A stretch of 64,000 nt of DNA from Gaetbulibacter saemankumensis DSM 17032 (GCF_000425645.1 NZ_AUDV01000005.1:1-64000), one strand, 5' to 3'. Positions 17,083-26,068 are shown, counted from the first letter of the stretch. Notes: generated from the letters alone by a model not told the origin. Numbers and translations are program-made.

Positions 17083-19593
17083 ATGCATTTTAAAAATACT
17101 ATTTCTGTTTTCTTTTTATTATTTATAAGTCATCTGACGTTAGCCCAAATTACTGGAAAAATTATCGATGCCGAAAATGGTTCTCCATTAGAATATGCCA
17201 CTGCAGCCTTGTATAAACAAAGTGATGCCAGTTTAGTAACAGGTGTCATTACCAATTCGGAAGGCATGTTTGTTATTGATAATGTGAAAACAGGAAATTA
17301 CTATCTCGAAGCATCATTTCTTGGCTATAAACCATCCAGAAAAACAAATATCCAAATTAATAAAAAACGTGCTCTTTTAAATTTAGGAACTTTTAATTTA
17401 ATATTGGGTTCTGAACTTAATGAAGTGGTCATTAATGCGGAGCGATCGGCAGTTGTTCATAAAATAGACCGACAAGTATTCGATACAAAAACTTATCAAA
17501 ACAGTCAAGGTGGTAATGCCGTAGATGTAATTAAAAATTTACCTTCGATAACCATGAATGGCCAAGGAGACATCAGTGTTCGAGGAAGTCAAGGGTTTTC
17601 AGTGTTAATCAACGGTAAACCAACGCAGGGGGATGCCAGTACTATATTATCTCAATTACCCGCCAATGCGCTGGAATCCGTAGAATTAATTACAGCACCA
17701 TCTGCAAAATATGACCCGGAAGGAAAAGGAGGCATTTTAAATGTCATTACCAAAAAGGGAGCTACTAACGGAACTTTTGCTCAGGTAAATCTTAGAGGTG
17801 GATTTCCTTCCATTGAACCTTATGATACTAAAGTGGCCGCGCAACGTTTTGGTGGAGACTTTACCGTCAATACCAAAAATGATATCTGGAATGTATCACT
17901 TGGTGCTAGCTACCAGCGTAATGATAAGACAGGAAGAAGAGAAGGGGATATGTACATTATAAATACCCCTGAAGATAAAACCACTTTTTTACCGTCAGAT
18001 GGAGAGCGAAGCTTTGATGAAATCAGCTATAATGGACGTTTTAATATAGATTTCAAACCTAATGAAGCTGATAATTTCTCATTAGGATTCTTTGCTGGAA
18101 AACATACTAAAGATCGTTTAGCAGATATTGTTTATTACGATAATCATGCGGTATCTCCAATAGGTAGCGATAACAGGTTATATACTTTTGCTTATTATAA
18201 TCATAACTTAAGAATCCGAAAAGGAGATTTTGCCTTAGGGAGTTTCGATTATTCGCATGAATTTAAAAATGATTCAAAAATTTCAACATCATTTTTATAT
18301 GAATATACATTTTTAGGAGGGCCAACGGAAAACGACAATCTAGGACATCCCGATAATAGTATAGAATATCAAAGAGAATATAATACGAATGATAATCCGC
18401 TGCACGGAACGCGATTTAATTTAGACTACAAATTCAGACCTTATGAATTTGGTGTTATAGAAACAGGGTATCAATTTAGGGATTTAGATCACACCGGTGA
18501 GTTTGTTTATGAACGAGATGGAAATTTGGTTCCTGAATTTTCAAGTGATATCGAGTTAAATCGTACGATTCACTCAGGCTATGTGCAACTCACAGGAAAT
18601 AAAAGTAATTGGGATTACGCAGCAGGCGTACGATTAGAATCCATGGACAGGTCTTATACAGAGGCTTTAAGAAGTGAAACGGTCGCAAATAGGTATGGAT
18701 ATGATTTCGTAAAGCTCTTCCCTTCAGCATCTGTTAAATATGCTGTAAATGATAAAACGGATTTAAAAGCGGCTTACAGTAAAAGGGTTGAGAGAACCAC
18801 CACGTTTAAAATGAATAGTTTTGCAGAGCGCGAACACTCTGAAGTTTTTGAACAAGGTGACAATAAATTATTGCCTGAGTTTATCGATTTAGCAGAAATA
18901 GGAGTGACTAAAAAGATTAAAGGAGGAAATTCAGTTTATGCGACCGCTTATTACAGACATGTTGAAAATGTAATTAATCGTGTGAATACCTTGGCTTATG
19001 AGCAAAACGGAGCCATTATAGATAGTATTATTAATCGCGTGTATTCCAACGTCGGAAGAAGTAATGCTCTAGGTTTAGAAGTAGGAGCCACGATTAAGCC
19101 AACAAAAAATTGGACAAACATTATTGGAGCCAATATTTACAATTACGATATAAAGGGGGAATTAGTATTCCAGCATCGTGATGGAATAGAAAGACGTTAC
19201 GACGTCGATACGGAATCTACCATTTACTCCATAAATTTTAATTCAACATATAATTTCTGGAAAAATGCTTCTTTGCAATTTACCTTTAATTATCTATCTA
19301 ATCGGGTTACGGCTATGGGTGAAGATTCCAGATTTTATTCTCCTAACCTAACTTTTAAAAAGTCTTTTTTAGATAATCGTCTTAGTGCTACTCTACAATG
19401 GCAAAATATTGATATGGGCATGCTAAATAGTAATGAACAGCGTATAACAACCTCCAGAGCCAATCAATTTTACACCACTACAAATTATGTTTACGAAGTA
19501 GATATGGTGTCATTAAATCTGTCTTATACGTTTAACCATTCTAAGAATAAGGCCAAATTTATAGACAGTGAATTTGGTAAACGAGAATTCTAA
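17083..19593 (+). CDS. Outer-membrane beta-barrel receptor with CarboxypepD_reg-like domain
   Basis: 836 residues from the ATG at 17083, where a signal peptide begins (MHFKNTISVFFLLFIS...LAQ). Residues ~24-105 are a carboxypeptidase-regulatory-like beta-sandwich (GKIIDAENGSPLEYATAAL). A TonB-dependent-receptor plug follows (NAVDVIKNLPSI, VLINGKP, IELITAPSAKYD-like). The long C-terminal region of alternating hydrophobic strands fits the outer_membrane_beta-barrel type 3 family. The substrate is unknown; such receptors can import oligosaccharides, peptides or metal chelates. No SusD partner is adjacent. A paralogue of the same architecture lies at 57.7-60.1 kb. Confidence 0.88.
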   Translation: MHFKNTISVFFLLFISHLTLAQITGKIIDAENGSPLEYATAALYKQSDASLVTGVITNSEGMFVIDNVKTGNYYLEASFLGYKPSRKTNIQINKKRALLNLGTFNLILGSELNEVVINAERSAVVHKIDRQVFDTKTYQNSQGGNAVDVIKNLPSITMNGQGDISVRGSQGFSVLINGKPTQGDASTILSQLPANALESVELITAPSAKYDPEGKGGILNVITKKGATNGTFAQVNLRGGFPSIEPYDTKVAAQRFGGDFTVNTKNDIWNVSLGASYQRNDKTGRREGDMYIINTPEDKTTFLPSDGERSFDEISYNGRFNIDFKPNEADNFSLGFFAGKHTKDRLADIVYYDNHAVSPIGSDNRLYTFAYYNHNLRIRKGDFALGSFDYSHEFKNDSKISTSFLYEYTFLGGPTENDNLGHPDNSIEYQREYNTNDNPLHGTRFNLDYKFRPYEFGVIETGYQFRDLDHTGEFVYERDGNLVPEFSSDIELNRTIHSGYVQLTGNKSNWDYAAGVRLESMDRSYTEALRSETVANRYGYDFVKLFPSASVKYAVNDKTDLKAAYSKRVERTTTFKMNSFAEREHSEVFEQGDNKLLPEFIDLAEIGVTKKIKGGNSVYATAYYRHVENVINRVNTLAYEQNGAIIDSIINRVYSNVGRSNALGLEVGATIKPTKNWTNIIGANIYNYDIKGELVFQHRDGIERRYDVDTESTIYSINFNSTYNFWKNASLQFTFNYLSNRVTAMGEDSRFYSPNLTFKKSFLDNRLSATLQWQNIDMGMLNSNEQRITTSRANQFYTTTNYVYEVDMVSLNLSYTFNHSKNKAKFIDSEFGKREF

Positions 19594-19605
19594 TAATTAG
19601 CGTCA

Positions 19606-19657
19606 TATTAAAATAAAAAAGACTACAACGATCGTTGTAGTCTTTTTTATTTTAATA
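19606..19657 (+). terminator. Perfect 52-nt palindromic terminator
   Basis: Both 26-nt arms pair completely with no loop bases, centred on CGATCG at 19629-19634. A GC-containing core (GACTACAACG) is flanked by A6 and T6 tracts, so it can terminate on either strand. It follows the receptor gene by 13 bp. Confidence 0.85.
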
Positions 19658-19767
19658 CCATACAGACTTAATGATTTGAAAACAAGAGATTCTGTTAATC
19701 TATTTTTAAAAATTATATGATTTTCTTATTTCTTCGTAAATTTAGTATAATGTAAAATGAATAACTT

Positions 19768-20325
19768 ATGAAAGTCTTAAATAATATAATAGTACTGGTT
19801 TTGTTTACCATAATTGTAAGTTGCGGAACATCAAAAACCACAGCAACACCAGAGCAAATTGCGGCGTTAGAGGAAATGGTAAATAATAAAGAATTTCGTA
19901 TTGAATCTGATTGGGCATACCCGCAAACAACAGCAGCCTTACAACGGGTCATGAATTCCGGATTGATGAATCCTGGAAGTTCTTCTGGAGCCGTTAATTT
20001 AATTGGTAATCCTAATTTTCTGAAAGTTTCAAAGGATAGTGTAACTTCTTTTTTGCCATATTTTGGAGAACGTCAAATGAATGTATCGTATGGTGGACGT
20101 GATAGTGGTATTGAATTTAATGGGGAAATGAGTGATTATAAAGCAGAGAAGTCTAAAAATGGGGGCTACAAAATAAGCTTTACCGCACAAAGTCATTCTG
20201 AAAGTTTTAATGTATTTATAGAATTATTTCCCAATAAAAATGCGTCTATGAATTTAAATGGAAACTCAAGATTTCCGATTCGTTATTCTGGAAATCTTGT
20301 AACCGAAGAGGATAAAAAGGATTAA
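19768..20325 (+). CDS. DUF4251 lipoprotein
   Basis: 185 residues. A lipobox IVSC ends the signal peptide at about residue 19, so it is probably an outer-membrane or periplasmic lipoprotein. The body matches the DUF4251 pattern: FRIESDWAYPQTT, GNPNFLKVSKDSVTSFLPYFGERQ, DSGIEFNGEMSDYK and a C-terminal SMNLNGNSRFPIRYSG. The function of the family is unknown; a beta-rich lipocalin-like fold is plausible. It stands alone between the palindromic terminator and a convergent DUF1853 gene 7 bp away. Confidence 0.8.
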   Translation: MKVLNNIIVLVLFTIIVSCGTSKTTATPEQIAALEEMVNNKEFRIESDWAYPQTTAALQRVMNSGLMNPGSSSGAVNLIGNPNFLKVSKDSVTSFLPYFGERQMNVSYGGRDSGIEFNGEMSDYKAEKSKNGGYKISFTAQSHSESFNVFIELFPNKNASMNLNGNSRFPIRYSGNLVTEEDKKD

Positions 20326-20331
20326 GTTTTA

Positions 20332-21144
20332 TCAATCCCACCAGACCACAAATACTTTTTCTATAACGCCATTCGGGTGTTTAATCCAAGTTAGTGGTGC
20401 TGTTTCGTTTCTTATATATGTAGCAATTTCCTTTTCAAAGGTTGAAGTATGTAACCAATTGACATTTGGTTTTACTTCGCATAACCAATTGATTTTATTA
20501 GGAATATAACCCTTACAATTTGAAAATTGACTTAATTGTTTAAAGTGGATATAATATCCTGTTAAACAGGCTTTATTTAATACATTAAATTTAACAGAAC
20601 GTTTAAAATAAGGAATAAATAATTGAGCTTTAAATAAGACACGCTGATTTATATCTGAAGCTTTTAAATGAAGTTTTTCTAAAATTTTGTTGGTTAGATG
20701 ATTGTGTAGTAGTGGTAATTGTTTGTCTCGCAATTTAGTAAGCTTATTTAACAAACTATCTTTTCTATTTGGTCCAATCCAACATTCAATTTCATTCTCT
20801 GATATTTTATGATCATAAAGATAGAATTTAAACACAATTTCTAAATGAATGGGCTGGTCTTGGTATTTAAGAATGCAGTCTATTTCTCCTTTGGTGATTT
20901 TATTGTCTTGAATTTGAATATTTTCTAGAAGAATATCTATAGAATCATGTTGTTTCAGTTCATAACTAACGAAGCGTTCTACGCGTTTTCCTAGTCTCAG
21001 ATTAGAAAGTATGGTATCATTAAATAGGCTCGCAGGAATCTCCTTTAATTTAAATTGCTTGATATTAAAAATGGAATTTGTTTCCCAAAGCAAAGGGGTA
21101 TTTAAATAACCAATGTATTGTTCTTGTGTAGAATGTATGAGCAC
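20332..21144 (-). CDS. DUF1853 family protein
   Basis: 270 residues. Family landmarks are LRLGKRVERFVSYEL near 50, KGEIDCILKYQDQPIHLEIVFKF near 85 and WIGPNRKDSLLNKLTKLRDKQLPLL near 122. The E-x-D...H-x-E-x-x-x-K arrangement (GEIDCIL...HLEIVFK) looks like a PD-(D/E)XK nuclease-fold core, which is an inference; no activity is established to my knowledge. No signal peptide, so cytoplasmic. Convergent with the DUF4251 gene. Confidence 0.8.
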   Translation of the reverse strand: MLIHSTQEQYIGYLNTPLLWETNSIFNIKQFKLKEIPASLFNDTILSNLRLGKRVERFVSYELKQHDSIDILLENIQIQDNKITKGEIDCILKYQDQPIHLEIVFKFYLYDHKISENEIECWIGPNRKDSLLNKLTKLRDKQLPLLHNHLTNKILEKLHLKASDINQRVLFKAQLFIPYFKRSVKFNVLNKACLTGYYIHFKQLSQFSNCKGYIPNKINWLCEVKPNVNWLHTSTFEKEIATYIRNETAPLTWIKHPNGVIEKVFVVWWD

Positions 21145-21303
21145 TATTAAAGATATTTTTAGATGATAAATGTATGTAAGTTTTTAATATCAAAAATAAA
21201 ATTATAAGTCATTTCATCGTGAATATTGTGAGTTCATATGATTTTTTGCCAGTAATTCAGATTATTATATAATTTTAATTAATTGAAATATAACAAGACC
21301 CCT

Positions 21304-21936
21304 ATGAAAGCAGTCGTTTCATTTTTCTTACTGGCAGTAACCTTTTGCTTTTCTTTGAATATGTATGCTCAAGATATTGCAGGTTTATTAGATGGTAATT
21401 CTGAAAATTATAAAAAGCGCAGTCCTATATACGATTATTATGGTACGACTTTAAACAACACCGATACCGTTCCGGATTTCGACATAAAAGAGAATAAACT
21501 AAAAATAACGGGTACTATTTATCAGAGCGACGGTATTACTCCTGCTAAAGATGTAATCTTTTTTATTTATCAACCGGATGAAAACGGTAATTACGAAATG
21601 AAAAAGGATGAAAAGAGAAAGCGTTATGTACATCATAGAGCTTGGATTAAAACCGATGCTGATGGTCGTTATACTTTTTATACCTTTATGCCCGGTAAAT
21701 ATGATAGAGTGAAAGAATTAAAACAAATTCATAGAATCATAAAAGAACCGGGACAACCGGCAAAAGATTTGAATGCTTTCTTCTTCAATGACGATCCACT
21801 GATTCCAGAACTAACATTAGCTTGTCGTGCGAAAGCGGTGCCAAGTATGTTAAGACTTGAAGAGGAGGGAGGTATGCTAGTTGCAACTAAAGATATTAAG
21901 TTGAAAAAGGACAGTAATGCCAATATTCTGCAGTAG
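21304..21936 (+). CDS. Intradiol ring-cleavage dioxygenase-like secreted protein
   Basis: 210 residues from the ATG at 21304 (an upstream in-frame TTG at 21283 only adds residues before the signal peptide MKAVVSFFLLAVTFCFSL). The body follows the intradiol dioxygenase fold: TGTIYQSDGITPAKDVIFFIYQ, ENGNY, WIKTDADGRYTFYTFMPGKY, QIHRI and FNDDPLI. In protocatechuate dioxygenase the iron ligands are Tyr, Tyr, His, His. Here Y97, Y133 and H143 align, but the first His of HIH is Gln (Q141). Either the iron site is altered or the protein is a non-classical member. It is exported, unlike catabolic intradiol enzymes. Confidence 0.75.
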   Translation: MKAVVSFFLLAVTFCFSLNMYAQDIAGLLDGNSENYKKRSPIYDYYGTTLNNTDTVPDFDIKENKLKITGTIYQSDGITPAKDVIFFIYQPDENGNYEMKKDEKRKRYVHHRAWIKTDADGRYTFYTFMPGKYDRVKELKQIHRIIKEPGQPAKDLNAFFFNDDPLIPELTLACRAKAVPSMLRLEEEGGMLVATKDIKLKKDSNANILQ

Positions 21937-21954
21937 TTAGCATTGTTAAATGAA

Positions 21955-22491
21955 ATGATAATGAATGAAGCGCTTTCAATTCTTCTAAATAAGGGCACTT
22001 CAAAATCTTATTCTAAAAAAGAATTCATAATAAGGCAAGGCGAAACGTCTAATAAAATATATTTCGTTAAACATGGTGTTACGCGACATTATGTACTAAC
22101 ACGAGATGGCCAGGAAAAAACAATTCGGATATCTTTAGAGCAGGATTTTTTCTACAGTTCTATTGTAAGTTATTTTAAAAATGAAGCCAGTTATATTTAT
22201 TGCCAGTGCTTAACCGATTGCGATTTAATCTATTGGGAGTCTTCATTAATTGAAGAATTATTTAAAGAATATCCAGATTTAGAAACTTTTAAAAATCAGC
22301 AATTAATCAATTTTATACTTGAAAAACATACAAGAGAAATTGCACTTATAACACAAAATGCAGAAGGTCGCTATCAGCAGTTTTGTAAAACCCGATTAGA
22401 TTTATTTAATAGAATTCCACATCATATCATTGCCTCTTATCTTGATATTACCCCAGAGACCTTATCCCGATTGCGATCAAAAAAATCTTGA
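21955..22491 (+). CDS. Crp/Fnr-family transcriptional regulator
   Basis: 178 residues from ATG 21955 (another ATG two codons later is equally possible). The cyclic-nucleotide-binding-like beta-roll covers about 10-115 (IIRQGETSNKIYFVKHGVTRHYV, KTIRISLEQDFF). The C-terminal helix-turn-helix is short (HHIIASYLDITPETLSRLRSKKS), as in many Bacteroidetes members. The residues that bind cAMP in Crp are not kept, so the signal is unknown. It starts 18 bp after the dioxygenase-like gene and is probably co-transcribed. It could control the DUF2807 gene 65 bp downstream, but no operator was found. Confidence 0.85.
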   Translation: MIMNEALSILLNKGTSKSYSKKEFIIRQGETSNKIYFVKHGVTRHYVLTRDGQEKTIRISLEQDFFYSSIVSYFKNEASYIYCQCLTDCDLIYWESSLIEELFKEYPDLETFKNQQLINFILEKHTREIALITQNAEGRYQQFCKTRLDLFNRIPHHIIASYLDITPETLSRLRSKKS

Positions 22492-22555
22492 TTTACATCA
22501 ATGTTTAAAATACAAATAGGGGATAATTTTACAATCTAAATTAAAACTACAAGTT

Positions 22556-23206
22556 ATGAAACAGATTGTTATTTTATTATGGCCTTTACTATTTATTATG
22601 AATTCATGTTCAAAGGACGATATATTAGTAGGTTCAGGGCGTTTAACTTCTGAAATAAGGATGGTAGATCCTTTTAATCAAATTTATAGTGAAGGTGTTT
22701 TCGACATATTGATTAGTCAGGGAGATGTTCAATCTGTTGAAATTATTGCTGATGATAATATCATGCATTATGTAAAAACGGAGGTTTTTGATGATGAAAT
22801 AAAATTGAGTTTAAAAGAAAATAATTACAGAGATATTCATGTTAGAGCTATTATTACCGTTTTAAGTTTGAATAGTATTAAGAATAGTGGGGTCGGAAAT
22901 ATTAATGTTGAAAATTTAAATATCGATTCGGGTATGTTTATTTTAAATTCAGGAACCGCTAATATAGACATCTCAGGCACTTCAGATAATCTATCCATTA
23001 GAAATGAGGGAAGTGGAGATATAAATGCATTAGAGTTTCAGGTAAATGAATCTTCCTTAGAAATAATTGGTAGTGGTGATTGTAAAGTTAATACAGCGAA
23101 TTATTTATATGTAAATATTGAAGGTAGTGGAGATGTGTATTATAAAGGTTCGCCAGAGATTGAAAGTCAAATTTTAGGCTCCGGAAAGATTATAAAGGTC
23201 AATTAG
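22556..23206 (+). CDS. Head-GIN domain (DUF2807) lipoprotein
   Basis: 216 residues. Lipobox MNSC at about residue 18 after a hydrophobic start. The rest is a right-handed beta-helix-like repeat with recurring GxGxI/GSGD turns (NSGVGNIN, NEGSGDIN, IGSGDCK, EGSGDVYYK, LGSGKI), the signature of the putative auto-transporter adhesin head-GIN family. It is anchored in the envelope; the role is unknown, with surface adhesion proposed for the family. Often linked to regulators in Bacteroidetes; here a Crp/Fnr gene precedes it. Confidence 0.85.
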   Translation: MKQIVILLWPLLFIMNSCSKDDILVGSGRLTSEIRMVDPFNQIYSEGVFDILISQGDVQSVEIIADDNIMHYVKTEVFDDEIKLSLKENNYRDIHVRAIITVLSLNSIKNSGVGNINVENLNIDSGMFILNSGTANIDISGTSDNLSIRNEGSGDINALEFQVNESSLEIIGSGDCKVNTANYLYVNIEGSGDVYYKGSPEIESQILGSGKIIKVN

Positions 23207-23482
23207 CTAAAATTTTATATTAGAAACACGAATTATAAAAATAAATAAACTTCAGTAAAAACAAATTTAACCGATATAGAGTACAGGTTGTTTGGTAATT
23301 GGTTGTTTATAATGTAATAAAAATCACTTTTTATTGTATTTTATTGAATCGAGTGCTTTGCGAGAATTGCGTATTTAAAATTTCGTGATACTTTATACGG
23401 TTTATTAAAATTATAGGCGGTTTAAATAACTATGAACTATCATTTTTCGGTATAAAAGAAAAAACGGTTTGAACTAGTTCAT
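23207..23482. other. AT-rich gene-free region with direct-repeat copy A
   Basis: No coding ORF. It contains repeat copy A at 23365-23417, whose partner lies at 25894-25946. The repeats bracket the Lgt-like fusion gene and the small membrane ORF. Confidence 0.6.
23365..23417 (+). repeat. Intergenic direct repeat, copy A
   Basis: 53 positions align without gaps to 25894-25946 with about 40 identities. The first 16 bases (AATTGCGTATTTAAAA) are identical, TACGG is shared in the middle, and a conserved TATTAAAATTATA closes the unit. Confidence 0.7.
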
Positions 23483-23677
23483 TTAAGAATTCAATTTTTT
23501 ATGTTTGTTTAATTGAATACGGTAAAATATCGATGGTGATAGGGCAATTATTATAGTCAAAAATATCATGAATATTGACCAGCCCATCGATTGTAAAATT
23601 TCATATCCGGAAAACACTACGAAAAAAGTAATTACTGCGATTTTCATTAGAAAATCGAAGACATTAAGAAAAACCAT
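23483..23677 (-). CDS. Small membrane protein, possibly start-less or N-terminally longer
   Basis: From the ATG at 23677 it encodes 64 residues with two hydrophobic helices (IAVITFFVVFSGYEIL and IFMIFLTIIIALSPSIFY) and a basic tail. The frame stays open upstream to 23794 and that segment also reads like protein: a third helix YLLAVIVIAWYLLEFL followed by a basic stretch KNWRFRFSKR. There is no ATG, GTG or TTG there; the codon right after the upstream TAG is ATT (23794-23792). Either a 103-residue protein starts at a non-standard codon or the start was lost and this is a decaying gene. No family was recognised. Confidence 0.5.
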   Translation of the reverse strand: MVFLNVFDFLMKIAVITFFVVFSGYEILQSMGWSIFMIFLTIIIALSPSIFYRIQLNKHKKLNS

Positions 23678-23950
23678 TCTCTTTGAAAATCTAAATCTCC
23701 AATTTTTTAAAAACTCTAGTAGATACCAAGCGATTACAATTACAGCTAACAGATACTTATAATTAATAGATATGGATTTGATGTTTTTGTAAATCTAATA
23801 AAATCCTACGTGCTATTATTGATATTTAAGCATAAAATGTAATGCCAAATGGCTAATAATAGACCATAATATTACCTATATTGAAGATAATTTTGTAAAT
23901 TTAAGAAGCCTTCTTTTCAACCAGCCACCTCTTTAGCTAAATATATAATC

Positions 23951-25729
23951 ATGGAAATTACTATAGCTAATCCCAAGGTATTATTTAAGCTATTTTATTT
24001 ATTAGCTTTTACATTTATTTTTATTGTAGTTCTTGTCAAAAGTCAAAAAAGAGGTTATCACCTAAGGTCGGTTTTATTAATGCTGACTACAATTTCACTT
24101 TTTACAGTTATTGGTTCAAGATTATTTACTATTCCTGTTACAGAATGGTATACGGCGATATACCAAAATCCAGAAATGTTTAATAATAGATCTTCTATAG
24201 GCGGTTTACTTTTTGGTTTGGTAGGCCTTATTATTTCACAACGTATCTTTGGATTTAACAGACCCATGTTAGACTTATACGCTTGGATGGGCATTGTAGC
24301 TATAGGTATAATAAAATTTGGGTGCTTATTTAATGGTTGTTGTTATGGAGTGCCAACAAACAGTTTTGTTGGAGTACAATATCCACCAGGAACCCATGCA
24401 CACTTTAATCAATGGGTGTCAGGATTTATAGAAAATACAGCAGCGCTGTCATCCCCAATACACCCGGTGCAGCTATATGAAAGTTTATTATTATTTATAG
24501 CTGGTTTTGTAGTTTATAAAACGCATAAAAAGTGGAAAAAGAATGCAAGTGCGCTACTTTTTAGCCTGTCTCTGTTTTTTATTATTCGATTTGGTATTGA
24601 ATTTGTTCGTGACGCTCAAGGTTCGCAATTTAACAATCTGTATTATTTTGGGCTAAGATCATACCAATGGAGTATGCTAGGATATGCATTTCTGTTTATA
24701 TTGTTGCTTTATATTTATGAAAGGCGAACAAAAATAGAATGGGTGAAAGGCCTCCAAAATTCACCTTATATTCATGCCGATTTCATTTATGTAACCATTA
24801 TAGCGATACTCATTTATACCTTTAAAAATTTGTTTTCGCCTTATGAATTAGCTGTTATCTGGATTAAATTTATCCCTGCTATTATGCTGTCATTGTATTA
24901 TTTATATTCTGATAGCAGGCTCAAACGCTACCGGTTTATTACTACAGTAATTTTATTGGCACCACTGTATGTTTTAGCACAAACTATTCCCGACAAAACT
25001 CTTGAATCGAAATATTATAAACGGATTGATGTTGGTGGTTCATTTGGTAATTTTGCAAATTCAGTTAATTATAATCCACAAGAAGGTGAATGCGGCACGT
25101 CGTATTCTAGTCAATATTTCAAGCAAGTGTATCAAGTAGGAGGATTAGGGTATTCTAATGTTAAAATAGATGAGAAGAAAACCTTCACTTACGGTGCTAA
25201 TATTTCGGGAGGAAATATAAAAAGTACCAATTTACAAACTCAGGAATCTCAATCCGAATTTATACTCGCTATTAATCCTTATCTTAAATTAGACCGCAAA
25301 TGGATTGGAGGCGGCATTGGATTGCAATTAGGAAAATTAAGACTTAATAAAGATGAATTTTATAATTCTGATAATATAAAGGACGCTCAAAAAGAATACA
25401 ATGTTTTACCTGAGTTTTATTTAAGAGTTGGACCTCGAAAATATCTGGACATCGATTATAACTACGGATTTATTATGCCATCAGCATTTCCAACCTTACA
25501 ATCCAGATCAAGTATTGGCAGCGCCTTTGGACTTAGTGAAGATTATAGTTTAAGGTATGGTCGTATTTGGAATCTCGAAACCGATTATATAGCTGCTCAG
25601 GCCTTAATTACGAAACAATTTGGAATAAACATCATGTATGTTTTTAAAGAACAGCAATTTGATTATCTGGGAGATAGTCCTTCAGGAAAATTTGTCTTAT
25701 CTGTAAATTATAGATTTGGTCATCGATAA
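23951..25729 (+). CDS. Lgt-like polytopic membrane domain fused to a C-terminal beta-rich domain
   Basis: 592 residues. Residues ~1-320 have about nine membrane helices and resemble prolipoprotein diacylglyceryl transferase: GLLFGLVG near 85, KFGCLFNGCCYG 122-133, HPVQLYE 171-177 and RFGIEFVRD near 213. In E. coli Lgt the signature carries R143, N146 and G154; here the aligned positions read Lys122, Cys125 and Gly133, so true Lgt activity is doubtful. Residues ~328-345 look like an internal signal peptide (ITTVILLAPLYVLAQ) and 346-592 are soluble and beta-strand-rich, ending FVLSVNYRFGHR like a small outer-membrane barrel. Usual Lgt length is ~260-330. Flanked by direct repeats. Confidence 0.75.
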   Translation: MEITIANPKVLFKLFYLLAFTFIFIVVLVKSQKRGYHLRSVLLMLTTISLFTVIGSRLFTIPVTEWYTAIYQNPEMFNNRSSIGGLLFGLVGLIISQRIFGFNRPMLDLYAWMGIVAIGIIKFGCLFNGCCYGVPTNSFVGVQYPPGTHAHFNQWVSGFIENTAALSSPIHPVQLYESLLLFIAGFVVYKTHKKWKKNASALLFSLSLFFIIRFGIEFVRDAQGSQFNNLYYFGLRSYQWSMLGYAFLFILLLYIYERRTKIEWVKGLQNSPYIHADFIYVTIIAILIYTFKNLFSPYELAVIWIKFIPAIMLSLYYLYSDSRLKRYRFITTVILLAPLYVLAQTIPDKTLESKYYKRIDVGGSFGNFANSVNYNPQEGECGTSYSSQYFKQVYQVGGLGYSNVKIDEKKTFTYGANISGGNIKSTNLQTQESQSEFILAINPYLKLDRKWIGGGIGLQLGKLRLNKDEFYNSDNIKDAQKEYNVLPEFYLRVGPRKYLDIDYNYGFIMPSAFPTLQSRSSIGSAFGLSEDYSLRYGRIWNLETDYIAAQALITKQFGINIMYVFKEQQFDYLGDSPSGKFVLSVNYRFGHR

Positions 25730-25893
25730 ACATGCCTGCAATAAAATTCTAATACCTAAAAATAGATACCTGTTATAATAAGAGCAAAAAGGTTAGCTTT
25801 TATTTTGGCGTTGGCAAGCGGTCGAAGTTATTCACAGATTATTATTGTTATAATAAGGAGCTCATGAATGCTACGCATTTGTATGTAAATTAA

Positions 25894-25946
25894 AATTGCG
25901 TATTTAAAAAAAACTGGACGTTTGTACGGAATATTAAAATTATACG
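25894..25946 (+). repeat. Intergenic direct repeat, copy B
   Basis: Partner of copy A (23365-23417), same orientation, 2.5 kb apart; about 40 of 53 positions identical with no gaps. Similarity may continue faintly for about 30 bp beyond each copy. Confidence 0.7.
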
Positions 25947-26068
25947 AATTATAAAAACCTGAAGTGTCATGACCCAAACGAAAACTTTCAAGAGTATCTT
26001 TTAAACAATCTGGGATATTTTATATAATAGAACATTATAGCTACCGAATATAGTTACAATAGTTTTCC

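Noticed and set aside
23568-23762. 64-codon plus-strand ORF opposite the small membrane ORF.
   Set aside because: The minus strand reads as hydrophobic helices with basic loops across the same interval; the plus frame has no such character.
23813-23862. 8-bp inverted repeat CTATTATT/AATAATAG as a terminator or attC-like site.
   Set aside because: Arms are short, pure A/T and far apart, so chance is likely in this AT-rich spacer.
23951-25729. Calling the fusion gene lgt.
   Set aside because: Key signature residues are changed and the chain has an extra 245-residue domain; the cell should have a normal lgt elsewhere.
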